DNA from: an uncultured Porphyromonadaceae bacterium
GTDB taxonomy: Bacteria; Bacteroidota; Bacteroidia; Bacteroidales; Muribaculaceae
Length of the DNA: 64,000 nucleotides
NCBI GenBank assembly: GCA_947174995.1
Contig: CAMWLC010000007.1
Coordinates: 1 to 64,000 of the forward strand
Reading direction: 5' to 3'
Part shown: in pieces, positions 32,503-44,331 of the stretch
Numbering within the stretch: position 1 is the first letter of the stretch
How the letters are laid out: each line of letters opens with the position of its first letter
Notes under the pieces: generated by a model
What the model saw: the letters and a program-made list of their open reading frames with translations, nothing else
Database searches by the model: none
Told to the model about the DNA's origin: nothing
Translations under genes and position numbers: made by a program

Positions 32503-35500
32503 GATTCAAGGGTACCAGAGTGATGCCGTAAAGAATACTGTTGATATTTTTATCGGGCAACCGAATCGAGATAACGCTCACTATCGCCGCGACCTTGGCA
32601 AACTCCCTGCCGGTACTATGCGCGAAATGCTTGAAGATGACGGCTACCGTAACGCTGACATTGAGTTGTCGTCGAAACAGCTGCTCGATAATCTGCACTC
32701 CGTTCAGACTCTCGCAGGTGTGCCGCTCTCTAAGTCTCTAAGCAAGATCGACGGCTTGGGTGCCGTCAACCTTGATGTTGAGATGGAGACCGGTACAGGT
32801 AAGACTTATGTCTATATCAAGACGATGTTTGAACTCAACAAACTCTACGGTTGGTCGAAGTTCATTATCGTAGTGCCGAGCATCGCCATCCGCGAAGGTG
32901 TAGCCAAATCTTTCCGTATGCTGGAGGAACACTTCATGGAGCAGTATGGCAAGAAAGCACGCTGGTTCGTCTACAACAGCTCGAACCTGAATCAGCTCGA
33001 CCGGTTCTCGCAGGATGCCGGGCTGAACGTGATGATCATAAATACTCAGGCATTTGCAGCCTCTCTAAAAGAAGGTGGACGCTCAAAGGAGAGCCGTATC
33101 ATATACTCCAAGCGCGATGAGTTTGCCTCTCGCCGTCCGATAGATGTGATTGCAGCCAACCGCCCGATAATCATAATGGATGAGCCGCAGAAGATGGAGG
33201 GAGCCGCCACACAGGCCGCCCTCAAAAAATTCAATCCGCTGTTCGTATTGAATTACTCTGCGACTCACCGCACGAAGCATGACACCGTGTATGCCCTTGA
33301 TGCATTGGATGCCTATCGGGAACGGCTTGTGAAGCGAATAAAGGTGATTGGCTTCGAGATGAAGAACCTTCGGGGCACCAACGGCTACATGTATCTCGAA
33401 GATATTGTCCTGTCTCCGAGCAAGCCCCCGATGGCGCGTATCTCCATCGAGGTTAAAAACGCTTCCGGGGAGCCTCGCCGTCATTTCAAAACTCTCGGTG
33501 TCGGTGATTCACTGTTCGTTGAATCAAACGCTATGGAGCAATATCGTGGCTATGACATTGCCGAGATTTTCCCCGGCTCCAATACACACCCCACACCATA
33601 CGTTACGTTTACCAACGGCGTTACGCTACGCAAGGGCGACCTCGTCGGCGATACAAACGAGCTGCACATGCAGCGCGTTCAGATACGCGAGACAATAAAG
33701 GCACACTTCGAGAAGGAGCGTCAGTTGTTCAAGAAAGGAATTAAGTGTCTGTCGCTCTTCTTCATTGACGAAGTAGCGAAGTACCGCAAATATGACGAGA
33801 ACGGCGAACCGGTCAAGGGTGTTTTCCAAACCATCTTTGAGGAGGAATATGCAAGGCTTGTCAATGATGAGTACCATATCTTCGATGAAGAGTATAACGA
33901 GTATCTGCGTCGGTTCTATCCCTATCAGACACATCGCGGTTACTTCTCCATCGACAAGAAAGGCAAGATGGTTGACACCAAAACCAAACGCGGCTCTGAC
34001 GTGTCGGAAGAAGCATCGGACTACGACCTTATTCTCCGCGACAAGGAGCGCCTGCTGAGTTTCGATGAACCGACTCGTTTCATCTTCTCTCATTCCGCTC
34101 TGCGTGAGGGCTGGGATAACCCCAATGTATTCCAGATCTGTACTCTGCGCCACAGCAATTCAACCACGACAAAACGTCAGGAGGTTGGCCGTGGCTTGCG
34201 TATTGCCGTTGACCGCAACGGTATCCGTCAGGATAAGGAACTGCTTGGCGACAACGTGCATGACATAAATGTTCTTACAGTTGTCGCCAATGAGAGTTAT
34301 GCAGACTTCACCTCAGCTCTCCAAAAGGAAACGCGAGAAGCGCTGCGTGAACGTGCTACCAAGGCTTCTACTGACTACTTCAAGGGGAAAACCATTACGC
34401 TCAACGGTCAGCCTCATGTCGTTACCGATTCTGAGGCTTCACGCATAATGATCTATCTTGAAGATAACGAATATGTGGATGATAGCGGCAACATTACGCC
34501 GAAATATCACGCTGACCGTGAGGCTGGAACGCTCGCTCCGTTACCTGCCAAACTTCAACCTATGGCTGAGGGTATTACTATGCTTATCAACTCAATTTTC
34601 GACCCGTCGCTGCTTGATAGCATGACTGAGAACGGAGCCAAGACCAAGTTGCCCGAGCCGAAGCTAAACGCCAATTTCTATCGCGACGAGTTTCAGGCAC
34701 TTTGGAAAGCAATCAACCATCAGTATGTCTACACCGTCAGCTACAACTCCGACGAGTTGATTAAGCAATCGGTACTCCATCTTAATACGGACGAATTGCA
34801 GGTTCGCACTCTACGCTATATCAAGATTGAGGGGCTGCAGCACGAGCAGGAGGTTACTGAGTTCGGCAATACCAAATCGACCTCACGGGAGTTGACCGAC
34901 GTAAGCACTTCATCGGTTAAGTATGACCTAATCGGTCAGGTAGCCAAAGGTGCGAACATCACACGTCGCACAGCCGCCAAAATTCTTCAAGGTCTGCGTC
35001 CGGCAAAGCTCGCTTTGTTCCGTAATAACCCCGAAGAATTTATTCGCAAGGTCGTTCAGATTATCCGCGAACAGAAAGCCACAATGATTGTCGACCATAT
35101 CCATTACCATCTTACCGAGGGTACATACGATTCCGACATCTTCACAGCAGCAAGCAAAGCTGAATTTGACAAGGTATATCAGGCAACGAAACACGTTACA
35201 GACTATGTTGTTTCCGACAGCATAGGCGAGCGTAACTTCGCCCATGACCTTGACGAAGCAAGCGAGGTTGTGGTCTACGCAAAACTCCCGCGATCGTTCA
35301 AGATTCCGACCCCGGTCGGAAGTTACGCTCCCGACTGGGCTATTGCCATGCGGGAGGGAGACGTCAATCACATTTTCTTTATAGCGGAAACCAAAGGTTC
35401 GCTTCAATCCATGCAGCTCAACGCCATAGAAAATGCCAAGATCGACTGTGCCTCCCGACTTTTCAACGAGATTTCAACCGACAAAGTCAAATATCACAAG

Positions 35501-35548
35501 GTGACTTGCTATCAGGATCTATTGGATGCCATGACTTCCGCCAGGTGA
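32486..35548 (+). CDS. Type III restriction endonuclease subunit (Res)
   Basis: A 1020-residue SF2 helicase/nuclease. The family N-terminus KFKIQGYQSDAVKNTVDIF supports the ATG at 32486, which overlaps the toxin end. Walker A is METGTGKTYVYIK (about 98-106), motif II is IIMDEPQKM (about 230). Later motifs are FSHSALREGWDNPNVFQI and KRQEVGRGLRIAVD (about 540-570). The C-terminal PD-(D/E)xK nuclease site appears as APDWAI...FFIAETKG (about 948-971). It acts with Mod, translocating or sliding on DNA and cleaving near unmodified sites. A strong terminator follows. Confidence 0.92.
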   Translation: MKFKFKIQGYQSDAVKNTVDIFIGQPNRDNAHYRRDLGKLPAGTMREMLEDDGYRNADIELSSKQLLDNLHSVQTLAGVPLSKSLSKIDGLGAVNLDVEMETGTGKTYVYIKTMFELNKLYGWSKFIIVVPSIAIREGVAKSFRMLEEHFMEQYGKKARWFVYNSSNLNQLDRFSQDAGLNVMIINTQAFAASLKEGGRSKESRIIYSKRDEFASRRPIDVIAANRPIIIMDEPQKMEGAATQAALKKFNPLFVLNYSATHRTKHDTVYALDALDAYRERLVKRIKVIGFEMKNLRGTNGYMYLEDIVLSPSKPPMARISIEVKNASGEPRRHFKTLGVGDSLFVESNAMEQYRGYDIAEIFPGSNTHPTPYVTFTNGVTLRKGDLVGDTNELHMQRVQIRETIKAHFEKERQLFKKGIKCLSLFFIDEVAKYRKYDENGEPVKGVFQTIFEEEYARLVNDEYHIFDEEYNEYLRRFYPYQTHRGYFSIDKKGKMVDTKTKRGSDVSEEASDYDLILRDKERLLSFDEPTRFIFSHSALREGWDNPNVFQICTLRHSNSTTTKRQEVGRGLRIAVDRNGIRQDKELLGDNVHDINVLTVVANESYADFTSALQKETREALRERATKASTDYFKGKTITLNGQPHVVTDSEASRIMIYLEDNEYVDDSGNITPKYHADREAGTLAPLPAKLQPMAEGITMLINSIFDPSLLDSMTENGAKTKLPEPKLNANFYRDEFQALWKAINHQYVYTVSYNSDELIKQSVLHLNTDELQVRTLRYIKIEGLQHEQEVTEFGNTKSTSRELTDVSTSSVKYDLIGQVAKGANITRRTAAKILQGLRPAKLALFRNNPEEFIRKVVQIIREQKATMIVDHIHYHLTEGTYDSDIFTAASKAEFDKVYQATKHVTDYVVSDSIGERNFAHDLDEASEVVVYAKLPRSFKIPTPVGSYAPDWAIAMREGDVNHIFFIAETKGSLQSMQLNAIENAKIDCASRLFNEISTDKVKYHKVTCYQDLLDAMTSAR

Positions 35549-35556
35549 TGTAAAAA

Positions 35557-35624
35557 CTCCATCATAAAGAAGAATCAGGCCCGGGGCGTGTTAGCCTCGG
35601 GCCTGACTCTTCTTTATGATGGAG
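35557..35624. terminator. Bidirectional terminator, 30-bp arms
   Basis: Arms 35557-35586 and 35595-35624 match at 28 of 30 positions around an 8-nt loop. The GC core is flanked by A/T-rich stem ends that give T-runs in both directions. It separates res (+) from the mutase large subunit (-). Confidence 0.85.
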
Positions 35625-35650
35625 ATGTGGAATCTCGTGTGAGGGAGTGT

Positions 35651-37804
<2,154 letters not shown>

Positions 37805-37812
37805 GGCTGGGA

Positions 37813-39660
37813 TTACTTGAGGAGTTTAGCGTTAAAGCCGATCAGCGTGTCAAGCACGTTGACGCGCACGTGGATGAAGTTCTCGATGCCCTGGGCTTTG
37901 AGTTCGTCGGTGCAAGCGGGATTACCGGCCACTACAAACTCGGCGCGGCCTGCGAGCTCCTGGAAGGCCTCGGGAGCGAAGGTGGCGTATTCGTCATCGC
38001 TGGAGCAGAGCACAACTACGTCGGCACCTGCGGCAACGGCTGCGTCCACACCCTCCTTGACGGTGTTGAAGCCGATATTGTCGATGATCTCATAGCCTGC
38101 GCATCCGAAGAAGTTGCCTGCGAACTGGGCGCGGGCGAGACGCATGGCGAGGTTGCCGATGGTGAGCATGAATACTTTCGGACGCTTGCCGCTACGCTCG
38201 GTGTCGAGACGGAGCTGCTCGAACTGGCTGGCGGCGCGGTCGAAGTTGAGATACTCCACGGCGCCGTCCACTGCCTCGGCGCATCCGCATCCGCAGTTTT
38301 CGGTCTTCTGGAGCTTGTCGAGGGCGAATTCGTTGAAGTTGGGATACTGGTTGGTGCCGAGAAGAATCTCCTTGCGGCGTGCCACGTCGAGATGGCGCTT
38401 CACGCCGCTCTCGTTGACCTTGGCCTGGATCTCACCCTTGGCGAGAAGAGCCTCGAATCCACCATTGTCCTCAACTTCGTTGAAGAGCTTCCATGCCTGT
38501 TCGGCGATAGAGGAGGTGAGCGTCTCGATATAGTAGCTGCCGCCGGCGGGGTCCACCACCTTGTTGAGGTGAGACTCGTCGCGCAGCAGGTGCTGCTGGT
38601 TGCGGGCGATGCGCTCGCTGAACTCGTCGGGGTTCTTGTACTGCAGGTCGAAGGGGAGCGTCTCGATGGAGTTGACGCCGGCCAGGGCGGCGGACATGGT
38701 CTCCGTCATGGAGCGCAGCAGGTTGACGTGAGCGTCATAGATGGTCTGGTTGAACTGGCTGGTGACAGCGTGCACCCACATCTTGCAACACGCCTCGTCT
38801 GCGCCGTAGGCCTTCACGATCTCGGCCCAGAGCATACGGCCTGCGCGGAACTTGGCAAGCTCCATGAAGTAGTTGGAGGAGATGCCCATGTTGAACTTGA
38901 TGCGGCCTGCTACCTCACAGGGAGTCAGTCCGGCCTCGGTCATGATGGTCATCCATTCGGCACCCCATGCCAGGGCGTAGCCGAGTTCCTGGGTGATGTA
39001 AGCGCCGGCGTTGTTGAGCATGAAGCTGTCAACGGCGAAGCAGCGCAGACCCTCGATTTCCTTTACTGTATTGTAGACGTTGAGAGCGGTTTCCTTGATG
39101 TCCTTGGGGAAGGGAAGGCCGCGCTTCAGCAGACGCTTGAAGGGGTCGAAGTCGATGGCTCCGCAGAATTCCTTCTCCGCGCCGGCCTCCTTGACGAGGG
39201 CCACGAGCTCTTTCGCCACCTCCTCGGCTTTGCCGGGGCAGCTGCTTACGTTCACCTCAACCTTATTCAGGTCGATACCGGCCAGGATAGCCTTCAGGTC
39301 AGAGGGCTGAAGGTCGCACAGGCAGATGCCGAGAGACTCCACGCCGCGGTCGATGCTGAGATGGGCGTTGTGGTTGATTTCCTCGGGAGTAGCGCCGGTG
39401 ATGTGCTGGCGGATGAGCCAGTCGTTGTTGTCGCGTGTGCCGCGTACGTAGGGGAATTCTCCGGGCAGCGAGCCGATGGTGTTAAGACCTTCGATGTCCT
39501 CCTTGCGGTAGAAGGGCTGCACATTGAAACCCTCGTTGGTGCGCCACACGAGTTTCTTGTCGTAGTCGGCGCCTTTGAGGTCGACATTGATTTTCGCCTT
39601 CCACTCTTCGGTGGTCACAGGCGGAAACATGTCAAACAGTTTTTCTTTTTTTTCTGCCAT
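37813..39660 (-). CDS. mutA: Methylmalonyl-CoA mutase, small subunit
   Basis: A 615-residue paralogue of the large subunit that stabilises the heterodimer. The barrel region is recognisable ([43 protein letters not shown]). The C-terminal domain lacks the DxHxxG cobalamin motif (here [20 protein letters not shown]), as usual for small subunits. It is the first gene of the operon. Its leader contains two 18-bp repeats, and two ATGTTTTAAAACAT palindromes lie upstream of the promoter. Confidence 0.96.
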   Translation of the reverse strand: MAEKKEKLFDMFPPVTTEEWKAKINVDLKGADYDKKLVWRTNEGFNVQPFYRKEDIEGLNTIGSLPGEFPYVRGTRDNNDWLIRQHITGATPEEINHNAHLSIDRGVESLGICLCDLQPSDLKAILAGIDLNKVEVNVSSCPGKAEEVAKELVALVKEAGAEKEFCGAIDFDPFKRLLKRGLPFPKDIKETALNVYNTVKEIEGLRCFAVDSFMLNNAGAYITQELGYALAWGAEWMTIMTEAGLTPCEVAGRIKFNMGISSNYFMELAKFRAGRMLWAEIVKAYGADEACCKMWVHAVTSQFNQTIYDAHVNLLRSMTETMSAALAGVNSIETLPFDLQYKNPDEFSERIARNQQHLLRDESHLNKVVDPAGGSYYIETLTSSIAEQAWKLFNEVEDNGGFEALLAKGEIQAKVNESGVKRHLDVARRKEILLGTNQYPNFNEFALDKLQKTENCGCGCAEAVDGAVEYLNFDRAASQFEQLRLDTERSGKRPKVFMLTIGNLAMRLARAQFAGNFFGCAGYEIIDNIGFNTVKEGVDAAVAAGADVVVLCSSDDEYATFAPEAFQELAGRAEFVVAGNPACTDELKAQGIENFIHVRVNVLDTLIGFNAKLLK

Positions 39661-39689
39661 AATTATATAGCCGTATTTTGATGATGTAG

Positions 39690-39733
39690 ATTAGATTCAG
39701 GTCTAATTCTCGGTGATTAGATTCAAGTCTAAT
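39690..39733 (-). promoter_or_regulatory. Two 18-bp repeats in the mutA leader
   Basis: ATTAGATTCAGGTCTAAT (39690-39707) and ATTAGATTCAAGTCTAAT (39716-39733) differ at one base and are 26 bp apart. Each is an inverted repeat with 6-bp arms (ATTAGA/TCTAAT). They lie between the predicted transcript start and the mutA start codon, so they could be a tandem operator or paired RNA hairpins. Confidence 0.6.
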
Positions 39734-39743
39734 TAATGTGCGG

Positions 39744-39751
39744 CAAAGATA
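39744..39751 (-). promoter_or_regulatory. -7 box of the mutAB promoter
   Basis: On the minus strand this reads TATCTTTG, fitting TAnnTTTG, with transcription expected to start near 39738. No clear -33 box was found, which suggests activator dependence. Confidence 0.5.
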
Positions 39752-39799
39752 AGGATTTTTTTTCGATTGCGGAAAAATTTCCTTATATATTCCGAATAT

Positions 39800-39838
39800 A
39801 TGTTTTAAAACATGTTCCTTGTAAATGTTTTAAAACAT
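39800..39838. promoter_or_regulatory. Pair of ATGTTTTAAAACAT palindromes upstream of mutAB
   Basis: The same 14-bp perfect palindrome occurs at 39800-39813 and 39825-39838, 25 bp apart. The centres are roughly 68 and 93 bp upstream of the predicted mutAB transcript start. A third copy stands before the EF-G2-like gene. Confidence 0.6.
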
Positions 39839-39841
39839 ATA

Positions 39842-40534
39842 TCACACCCGCGCATCGATGGCCAGGCCCTCGACGAGCTGACGGTCCACACACGTGACCA
39901 CACGGGCCGGGAACTCCTCCACGAGCCCGTGGTTGTGGGTGGCCATGAGTATGCTGTGGCCCTCCGTGGCGAGGCGGTGGAGAAGCGTGACTATCTGCTC
40001 GCCGGTCTGCGGGTCGAGGTTACCGGTAGGCTCGTCGGCCAGGATAAGCTCGGGACGGTTGAGAAGAGCGCGTGCTATGACGATACGCTGCTGCTCGCCC
40101 CCCGAAAGCTCATGGGGCATCTTGTAGCTTTTGTTGTCCATGCCCACGTCGGTGAGCACCTCCTCTATCCTCTGCTCCATGTCGGCTTTGGAGCGCCATC
40201 CTGTGGCGCGGAGCACGAAGGAGAGGTTGGCGTGCACGCTGCGGTCCTGGAGGAGCTGGAAATCCTGAAACACAATTCCGATGCCTCGTCTGAGCATGGG
40301 AATCTTCTTGCGTTTGAGCTTGAGAAGGTCGAAGTCCATCACCTCGGCGGTGTCGCCGCCGGCGATGGGAACGTCGGCATACATGGTCTTCATCAGGGAA
40401 CTCTTGCCGCTCCCGACGCGCCCCACGAGATAGCAGAACTCACCCTTCTCCATCGTGAAGTCGACACCCTTGAGCACTATGCGGTCAGCACGCTCCACGT
40501 CGACGTTTCTGTATTTCAATACTGTATGGCTCAT
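39842..40534 (-). CDS. FtsE-like ABC transporter ATP-binding protein
   Basis: A 230-residue ABC ATPase. Walker A is [15 protein letters not shown], the Q-loop is [13 protein letters not shown], the signature is [16 protein letters not shown] and Walker B is [13 protein letters not shown]. Among ABC proteins it most resembles FtsE, which with FtsX controls cell-wall hydrolysis at division. No ftsX is adjacent, as is common in Bacteroidales. An alternative start lies 9 bp upstream. Confidence 0.75.
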   Translation of the reverse strand: MSHTVLKYRNVDVERADRIVLKGVDFTMEKGEFCYLVGRVGSGKSSLMKTMYADVPIAGGDTAEVMDFDLLKLKRKKIPMLRRGIGIVFQDFQLLQDRSVHANLSFVLRATGWRSKADMEQRIEEVLTDVGMDNKSYKMPHELSGGEQQRIVIARALLNRPELILADEPTGNLDPQTGEQIVTLLHRLATEGHSILMATHNHGLVEEFPARVVTCVDRQLVEGLAIDARV

Positions 40535-40556
40535 GAGATTCAAGATATGTCCGGGT

Positions 40557-41942
40557 TCAGAATGAAAGCTGGAAAAAGGCGTCTATACGGTTGGCCGAAG
40601 CGTGCTCGCCGCTGAAGTTCATGCGCTCCCCTATCAGATATTCGGCTCCTACCTGGAAACGGGGCGTGATGTCCCAGAAGAGGTTAAGGGCCCCGTAGAG
40701 TCCGTATCGGTACTGGTCGTCGGGCACTCCCCCCTTGGGCGCGTAGAATCCGAGGCGCGAGAGGGCGAGGCAGGAGTAGAGATTGGGCTTGAAGTTGTAT
40801 TTCAGTCCGGTGGAAATTCCGAAAATCGTGGGGGTGTAGAGCTGCCCGGGATGATCGGGGTCCGCAATCAGGTCGACGTTGGATCCCCCCATGTCGCCGG
40901 TGTATGAGCCGTGGCCGCGGCCTATATTGGCGGCGGCATAGAACGTGAGCGGGGGAAGAAGCTTGATCTTGGACGACACCTGGAGGCCCCAGCCGACTAC
41001 GGTGTGGTTGGTGGACGTCAGCAGGTCACGGTAAGGTATGAAACGCATCAGACCCGAGAGGCGCACATGGCTCAGGCCGCCGTCCCACTGGTACTGTCCC
41101 AGGGCTGCGAGGTCCGGGAGCCAGTCGGTGCCTTTCGCGGTGTATTCCGCCTCATCCGTCACTCCGCTCGACGGAAACTCCAGCGAACCGCCCACGCTCC
41201 ATCTGTCTTTGGAAAAGGTCTTGAGATAACGCACGAGCACGTTGGTGCGGTCCGCCTTGCCGTTGGGTCCGGAGCCGTCGATGGTGGGAGTCTGCGCGGC
41301 GGGGTCGGCGAATGTGGAGGTGGCATATCCCGCCGTCCAGTCGTTGATGGTGAAATAGGCCTTTTTAAGTTTGAAGTCAATATGGTTATAGCCGTCGAAG
41401 TTGGCCTCAAAATAGCCCATATAGTTTCCTATCGGGGTGTTGCGTCCCAAGATGGTGAAGAACAGGCCTGTACCCGCCGGAGTGGAGGCCATCCGGCGCG
41501 GCGTGGCCGGATCCTTCGGCACGGGGATAGCCGAGGGTGAGAATCCGTTGGCCGGAACCGTGCCGTTCCAGTCAAACCATCCCCTCATGCGTATCACGCC
41601 GCCTATACCCATGGCCATCGTGGCATCTTTCGACATGAACATGAAGTATGGAGCCGCCGGGTCCTGGGCGTGGCGAAACTGGTCATAATAGAACCGCCCT
41701 ATCAGTCCCATCACGGAATCGTTGGTGACCTGCACCCCGGCTCCGCTGTTGACGAATATCACCTTGGTGTTTGACACAAGCTGATCGGCCGTCACGAGTT
41801 CGGGATATTCCTTCGCCTTGCTCTCCTCCCGCTGCTGCGGGGTCTTGTAGGCTGTCGGCACTTTGGCGTTGCCCGCCGCTGCGGCAACCAGAGAGGCTGT
41901 AAGCAGGAGGGCGCGTCCTATATGTTGAGTATAGTGTTTCAT
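40557..41942 (-). CDS. DcaP-like outer-membrane porin
   Basis: A 461-residue protein with a signal peptide (residues 1-26, LLLTASLVAAAAGNA), a short helical segment (TPQQREESKAKEYPELV) and a long beta-barrel region. FMSKDATMAMGIGGVIRMRGWFD and MGYFEANFDGYNH are strands typical of the DcaP family of trimeric outer-membrane channels. The C-terminus ends with aromatic FFQLSF, the outer-membrane insertion signal. DcaP porins pass small anionic or dicarboxylic compounds. The gene lies alone, with the FtsE-like gene downstream. Confidence 0.75.
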   Translation of the reverse strand: MKHYTQHIGRALLLTASLVAAAAGNAKVPTAYKTPQQREESKAKEYPELVTADQLVSNTKVIFVNSGAGVQVTNDSVMGLIGRFYYDQFRHAQDPAAPYFMFMSKDATMAMGIGGVIRMRGWFDWNGTVPANGFSPSAIPVPKDPATPRRMASTPAGTGLFFTILGRNTPIGNYMGYFEANFDGYNHIDFKLKKAYFTINDWTAGYATSTFADPAAQTPTIDGSGPNGKADRTNVLVRYLKTFSKDRWSVGGSLEFPSSGVTDEAEYTAKGTDWLPDLAALGQYQWDGGLSHVRLSGLMRFIPYRDLLTSTNHTVVGWGLQVSSKIKLLPPLTFYAAANIGRGHGSYTGDMGGSNVDLIADPDHPGQLYTPTIFGISTGLKYNFKPNLYSCLALSRLGFYAPKGGVPDDQYRYGLYGALNLFWDITPRFQVGAEYLIGERMNFSGEHASANRIDAFFQLSF

Positions 41943-42003
41943 GAGTGTGAGTGTATGAGTGATTTAATATGGTTGTGCGCAAATGTCAGGTATTATCAAA
42001 AAA

Positions 42004-43371
42004 TCATTCGAACAGCCGTCGGAAAAGCTCCTCGACCTTCCCTACCTCCACCACCTTTATCCCCTCCGGCACCTTCGCCCCCTTGAGATTGCCGCGCGGG
42101 ATATATATGGTCTGGAATCCGAGTTTGGCCGCTTCCGAGACTCTTTGGTCTATGCGCGTCACGGTGCGTATCTCTCCCGATAGTCCCACCTCCCCCACGA
42201 AGGCTGTTCGGAGCGGGATGGAGAGATCGAAGTTTGACGACATCACGGCGCATATCACCGCCATGTCGAGAGCGGGGTCGGCGACTTTGAGACCTCCGGC
42301 TATATTGAGAAACACATCCTTCTGGCCGAGATTGAAACGCGCCCGTTTCTCAAGCACAGCGAGCAGCATATTGAGCCGTCGCTGGTCGAATCCCGTGACG
42401 GAACGCTGCGGGGTGCCGTAGGCCGCGCTTGAAACCAGGGCCTGCACCTCCACCAGGAAGGGGCGCATCCCTTCGGTAGTAACCCCTATGGTGATTCCGG
42501 ACATCTCCTCCTCGCGGTTTTCGGAAAGAAGCATCTCCGAGGGGTTTTTCACCTCCCGCAGACCTTTCTGCACCATCTCGTAGATACCGATTTCGGAGGT
42601 AGAGCCGAAACGGTTCTTGATGCTTCGCAGTAGCCGATAGAGATACTGGCGGTCTCCCTCGAACTGAATCACGGTGTCCACGATATGCTCCAGCACCTTG
42701 GGTCCGGCAATGGCACCATCCTTGTTGATATGCCCCACGAGGATGACGGGCACGCCGCTCTCCTTGGCATACCTCAGCAGCGAGGCCGCGCACTCCCTGA
42801 CTTGCCCCACGCTTCCGGCCGCCGACTCAATGTCGGAGGAGGCGATGGTCTGGATGGAGTCGATGACTACGAGCTGCGGCTCGATGTTGCGGATATGCGT
42901 GAAAATACGGTCAAGCTGCGTTTCGCAGAGTATATAGGTGTTGTCGGCCACCTTTCCGAGCCTGTCGGCCCGGAGCTTTAGCTGCGCGGCGCTCTCCTCG
43001 CCTGACACGTATAGAATCTTACGGTTGCGAATCGAGAGTATGTTCTGGAGCAGGAGCGTGGACTTCCCTATGCCAGGCTCGCCGCCAAGCAGCGTGAGCG
43101 ACCCGGCCACGAGACCTCCCCCCAGCACCCTGTTGAGTTCCTCTGACGGGAGATGGATGCGCGGCTCGCTGAGAGGCTCGATCTCCGAGAGCCTGACCGG
43201 TTTTGAGGTCGTGGCGAGAAGGCCCGAGCCCCTCGAGGAACCCTTGCCGACGGAGACCTTCTCCTCTACGAATGTGTTCCATTCGCCGCAGGAGGGACAT
43301 TTGCCCAGCCATTTGGGAGATTCGTGTCCGCAATTGCTGCAGAAATATACTGTCTTTGTCTTTACTGCCAT
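42004..43371 (-). CDS. radA: DNA repair protein RadA
   Basis: A 455-residue RecA-like branch-migration helicase. The N-terminal zinc finger is FCSNCGHESPKWLGKCPSCG, the Walker A is GGEPGIGKSTLLLQ, and the RadA-specific KNRFG motif is SIKNRFGSTSEIGIYEM. The C-terminal Lon-protease-like domain follows. The ATG at 43371 (MAVKTKTVYFC) is preferred over a start 42 bp upstream because the zinc finger normally begins within about ten residues. It lies 38 bp after the TrmH-type gene. Confidence 0.95.
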   Translation of the reverse strand: MAVKTKTVYFCSNCGHESPKWLGKCPSCGEWNTFVEEKVSVGKGSSRGSGLLATTSKPVRLSEIEPLSEPRIHLPSEELNRVLGGGLVAGSLTLLGGEPGIGKSTLLLQNILSIRNRKILYVSGEESAAQLKLRADRLGKVADNTYILCETQLDRIFTHIRNIEPQLVVIDSIQTIASSDIESAAGSVGQVRECAASLLRYAKESGVPVILVGHINKDGAIAGPKVLEHIVDTVIQFEGDRQYLYRLLRSIKNRFGSTSEIGIYEMVQKGLREVKNPSEMLLSENREEEMSGITIGVTTEGMRPFLVEVQALVSSAAYGTPQRSVTGFDQRRLNMLLAVLEKRARFNLGQKDVFLNIAGGLKVADPALDMAVICAVMSSNFDLSIPLRTAFVGEVGLSGEIRTVTRIDQRVSEAAKLGFQTIYIPRGNLKGAKVPEGIKVVEVGKVEELFRRLFE

Positions 43372-43409
43372 ACTGCTATATGGTGTTGTCGGATCTTGCC
43401 TGGGATGGA

Positions 43410-44195
43410 TCACTGCCGCCCCGCAGGGTCTGATGCGCGGCGTCTGAACTCAGCCACGGTCACTGCCGTGGCTGCGGCCACGTTGAGCGACTCGCCATGA
43501 CCTCCCCCGCCGTATGGAGGGATGTAAAGTGGGCGGCCTATAAGCCCGCGCACGGCGGGAGATATACCCTGCCCCTCGTTGCCCATGATGATGAAGCCCC
43601 CGGGCGTGAGATGAGCGGCGTATATATCGGCGCCCTCCAGAAGAGTGCCGTAAACCGGCATCCCGGGATTGGCGGCTATCACCTCAGCGAGAGGAAGATA
43701 TGAAATCCTGACTCTCGACACGGCTCCCATAGTGGCCTGCACGGTCTTGGGGTTGAAGATGTCGGCGCAGTCCGGAGAGGCCACGATGTCGTAGACTCCG
43801 AACCAATCGGCTGTCCTGACTATAGTGCCGAGGTTGCCGGGGTCTCTCACACCGTCGAGCATCAGCACCAGCCTGTCAGAGGGGAAGATGACAGCGGAAG
43901 GCTCCGGCTCATCGGGAAGCCGGTAGACGGCCACCACCTCGGGAGGCGTCATCATGTTGGACAGGCGCTTCATGACATCAGGCGTGGCGGTGCGCACGCT
44001 CTCCGGCTCAAAGCCCAAGACTCCGGGATTCGCCTCAAGCCATCGCGGCGTGACGACAAGCGCCTCCGCCATGAAGGCGCCGCGGGTGTCGGCCACGAGC
44101 TTCTCCCCCTCGGCAAGCCACAGGCCGTGCTTGCGCCGCATCCTTACGGAATCCAGAGAGGCATACACCCCGAGTTTGGTCTTTGAGAGTTCCAT
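43410..44195 (-). CDS. TrmH/SpoU-family RNA methyltransferase
   Basis: A 261-residue SPOUT enzyme that 2'-O-methylates a ribose in rRNA or tRNA. The three family motifs are visible: DGVRDPGNLGTIVRTADWFG, GGFIIMGNEGQGIS and GGHGESLNVAAATAV, the last two forming the SAM knot. An N-terminal substrate-binding domain (RRKHGLWLAEGEKLV) precedes. The target nucleotide is unknown. It is divergent from nfo and upstream of radA. Confidence 0.85.
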   Translation of the reverse strand: MELSKTKLGVYASLDSVRMRRKHGLWLAEGEKLVADTRGAFMAEALVVTPRWLEANPGVLGFEPESVRTATPDVMKRLSNMMTPPEVVAVYRLPDEPEPSAVIFPSDRLVLMLDGVRDPGNLGTIVRTADWFGVYDIVASPDCADIFNPKTVQATMGAVSRVRISYLPLAEVIAANPGMPVYGTLLEGADIYAAHLTPGGFIIMGNEGQGISPAVRGLIGRPLYIPPYGGGGHGESLNVAAATAVTVAEFRRRASDPAGRQ

Positions 44196-44232
44196 AACAA
44201 CCACTTAAATTTTTGAGAACTACTTATAGACG

Positions 44233-44293
44233 CAAATTTAAGCATTTTTTCTGATTATACGCCCTACATTCTCGGGATAATTTTGTAAATTTG
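44233..44293. promoter_or_regulatory. Divergent promoters, TrmH-type gene / nfo
   Basis: Minus strand: TAAATTTG (44240-44233). Plus strand: TAATTTTG (44278-44285) directly followed by TAAATTTG (44286-44293), two overlapping -7 boxes for nfo. Confidence 0.45.
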
Positions 44294-44331
44294 TGGATTG
44301 ATTGACCAATTCCACAATCTATACCGGATTC

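Noticed and set aside
39690..39733. A cobalamin riboswitch in the mutAB leader
   Set aside because: The leader is under 90 nt and lacks the B12-box and the size of a cobalamin aptamer.
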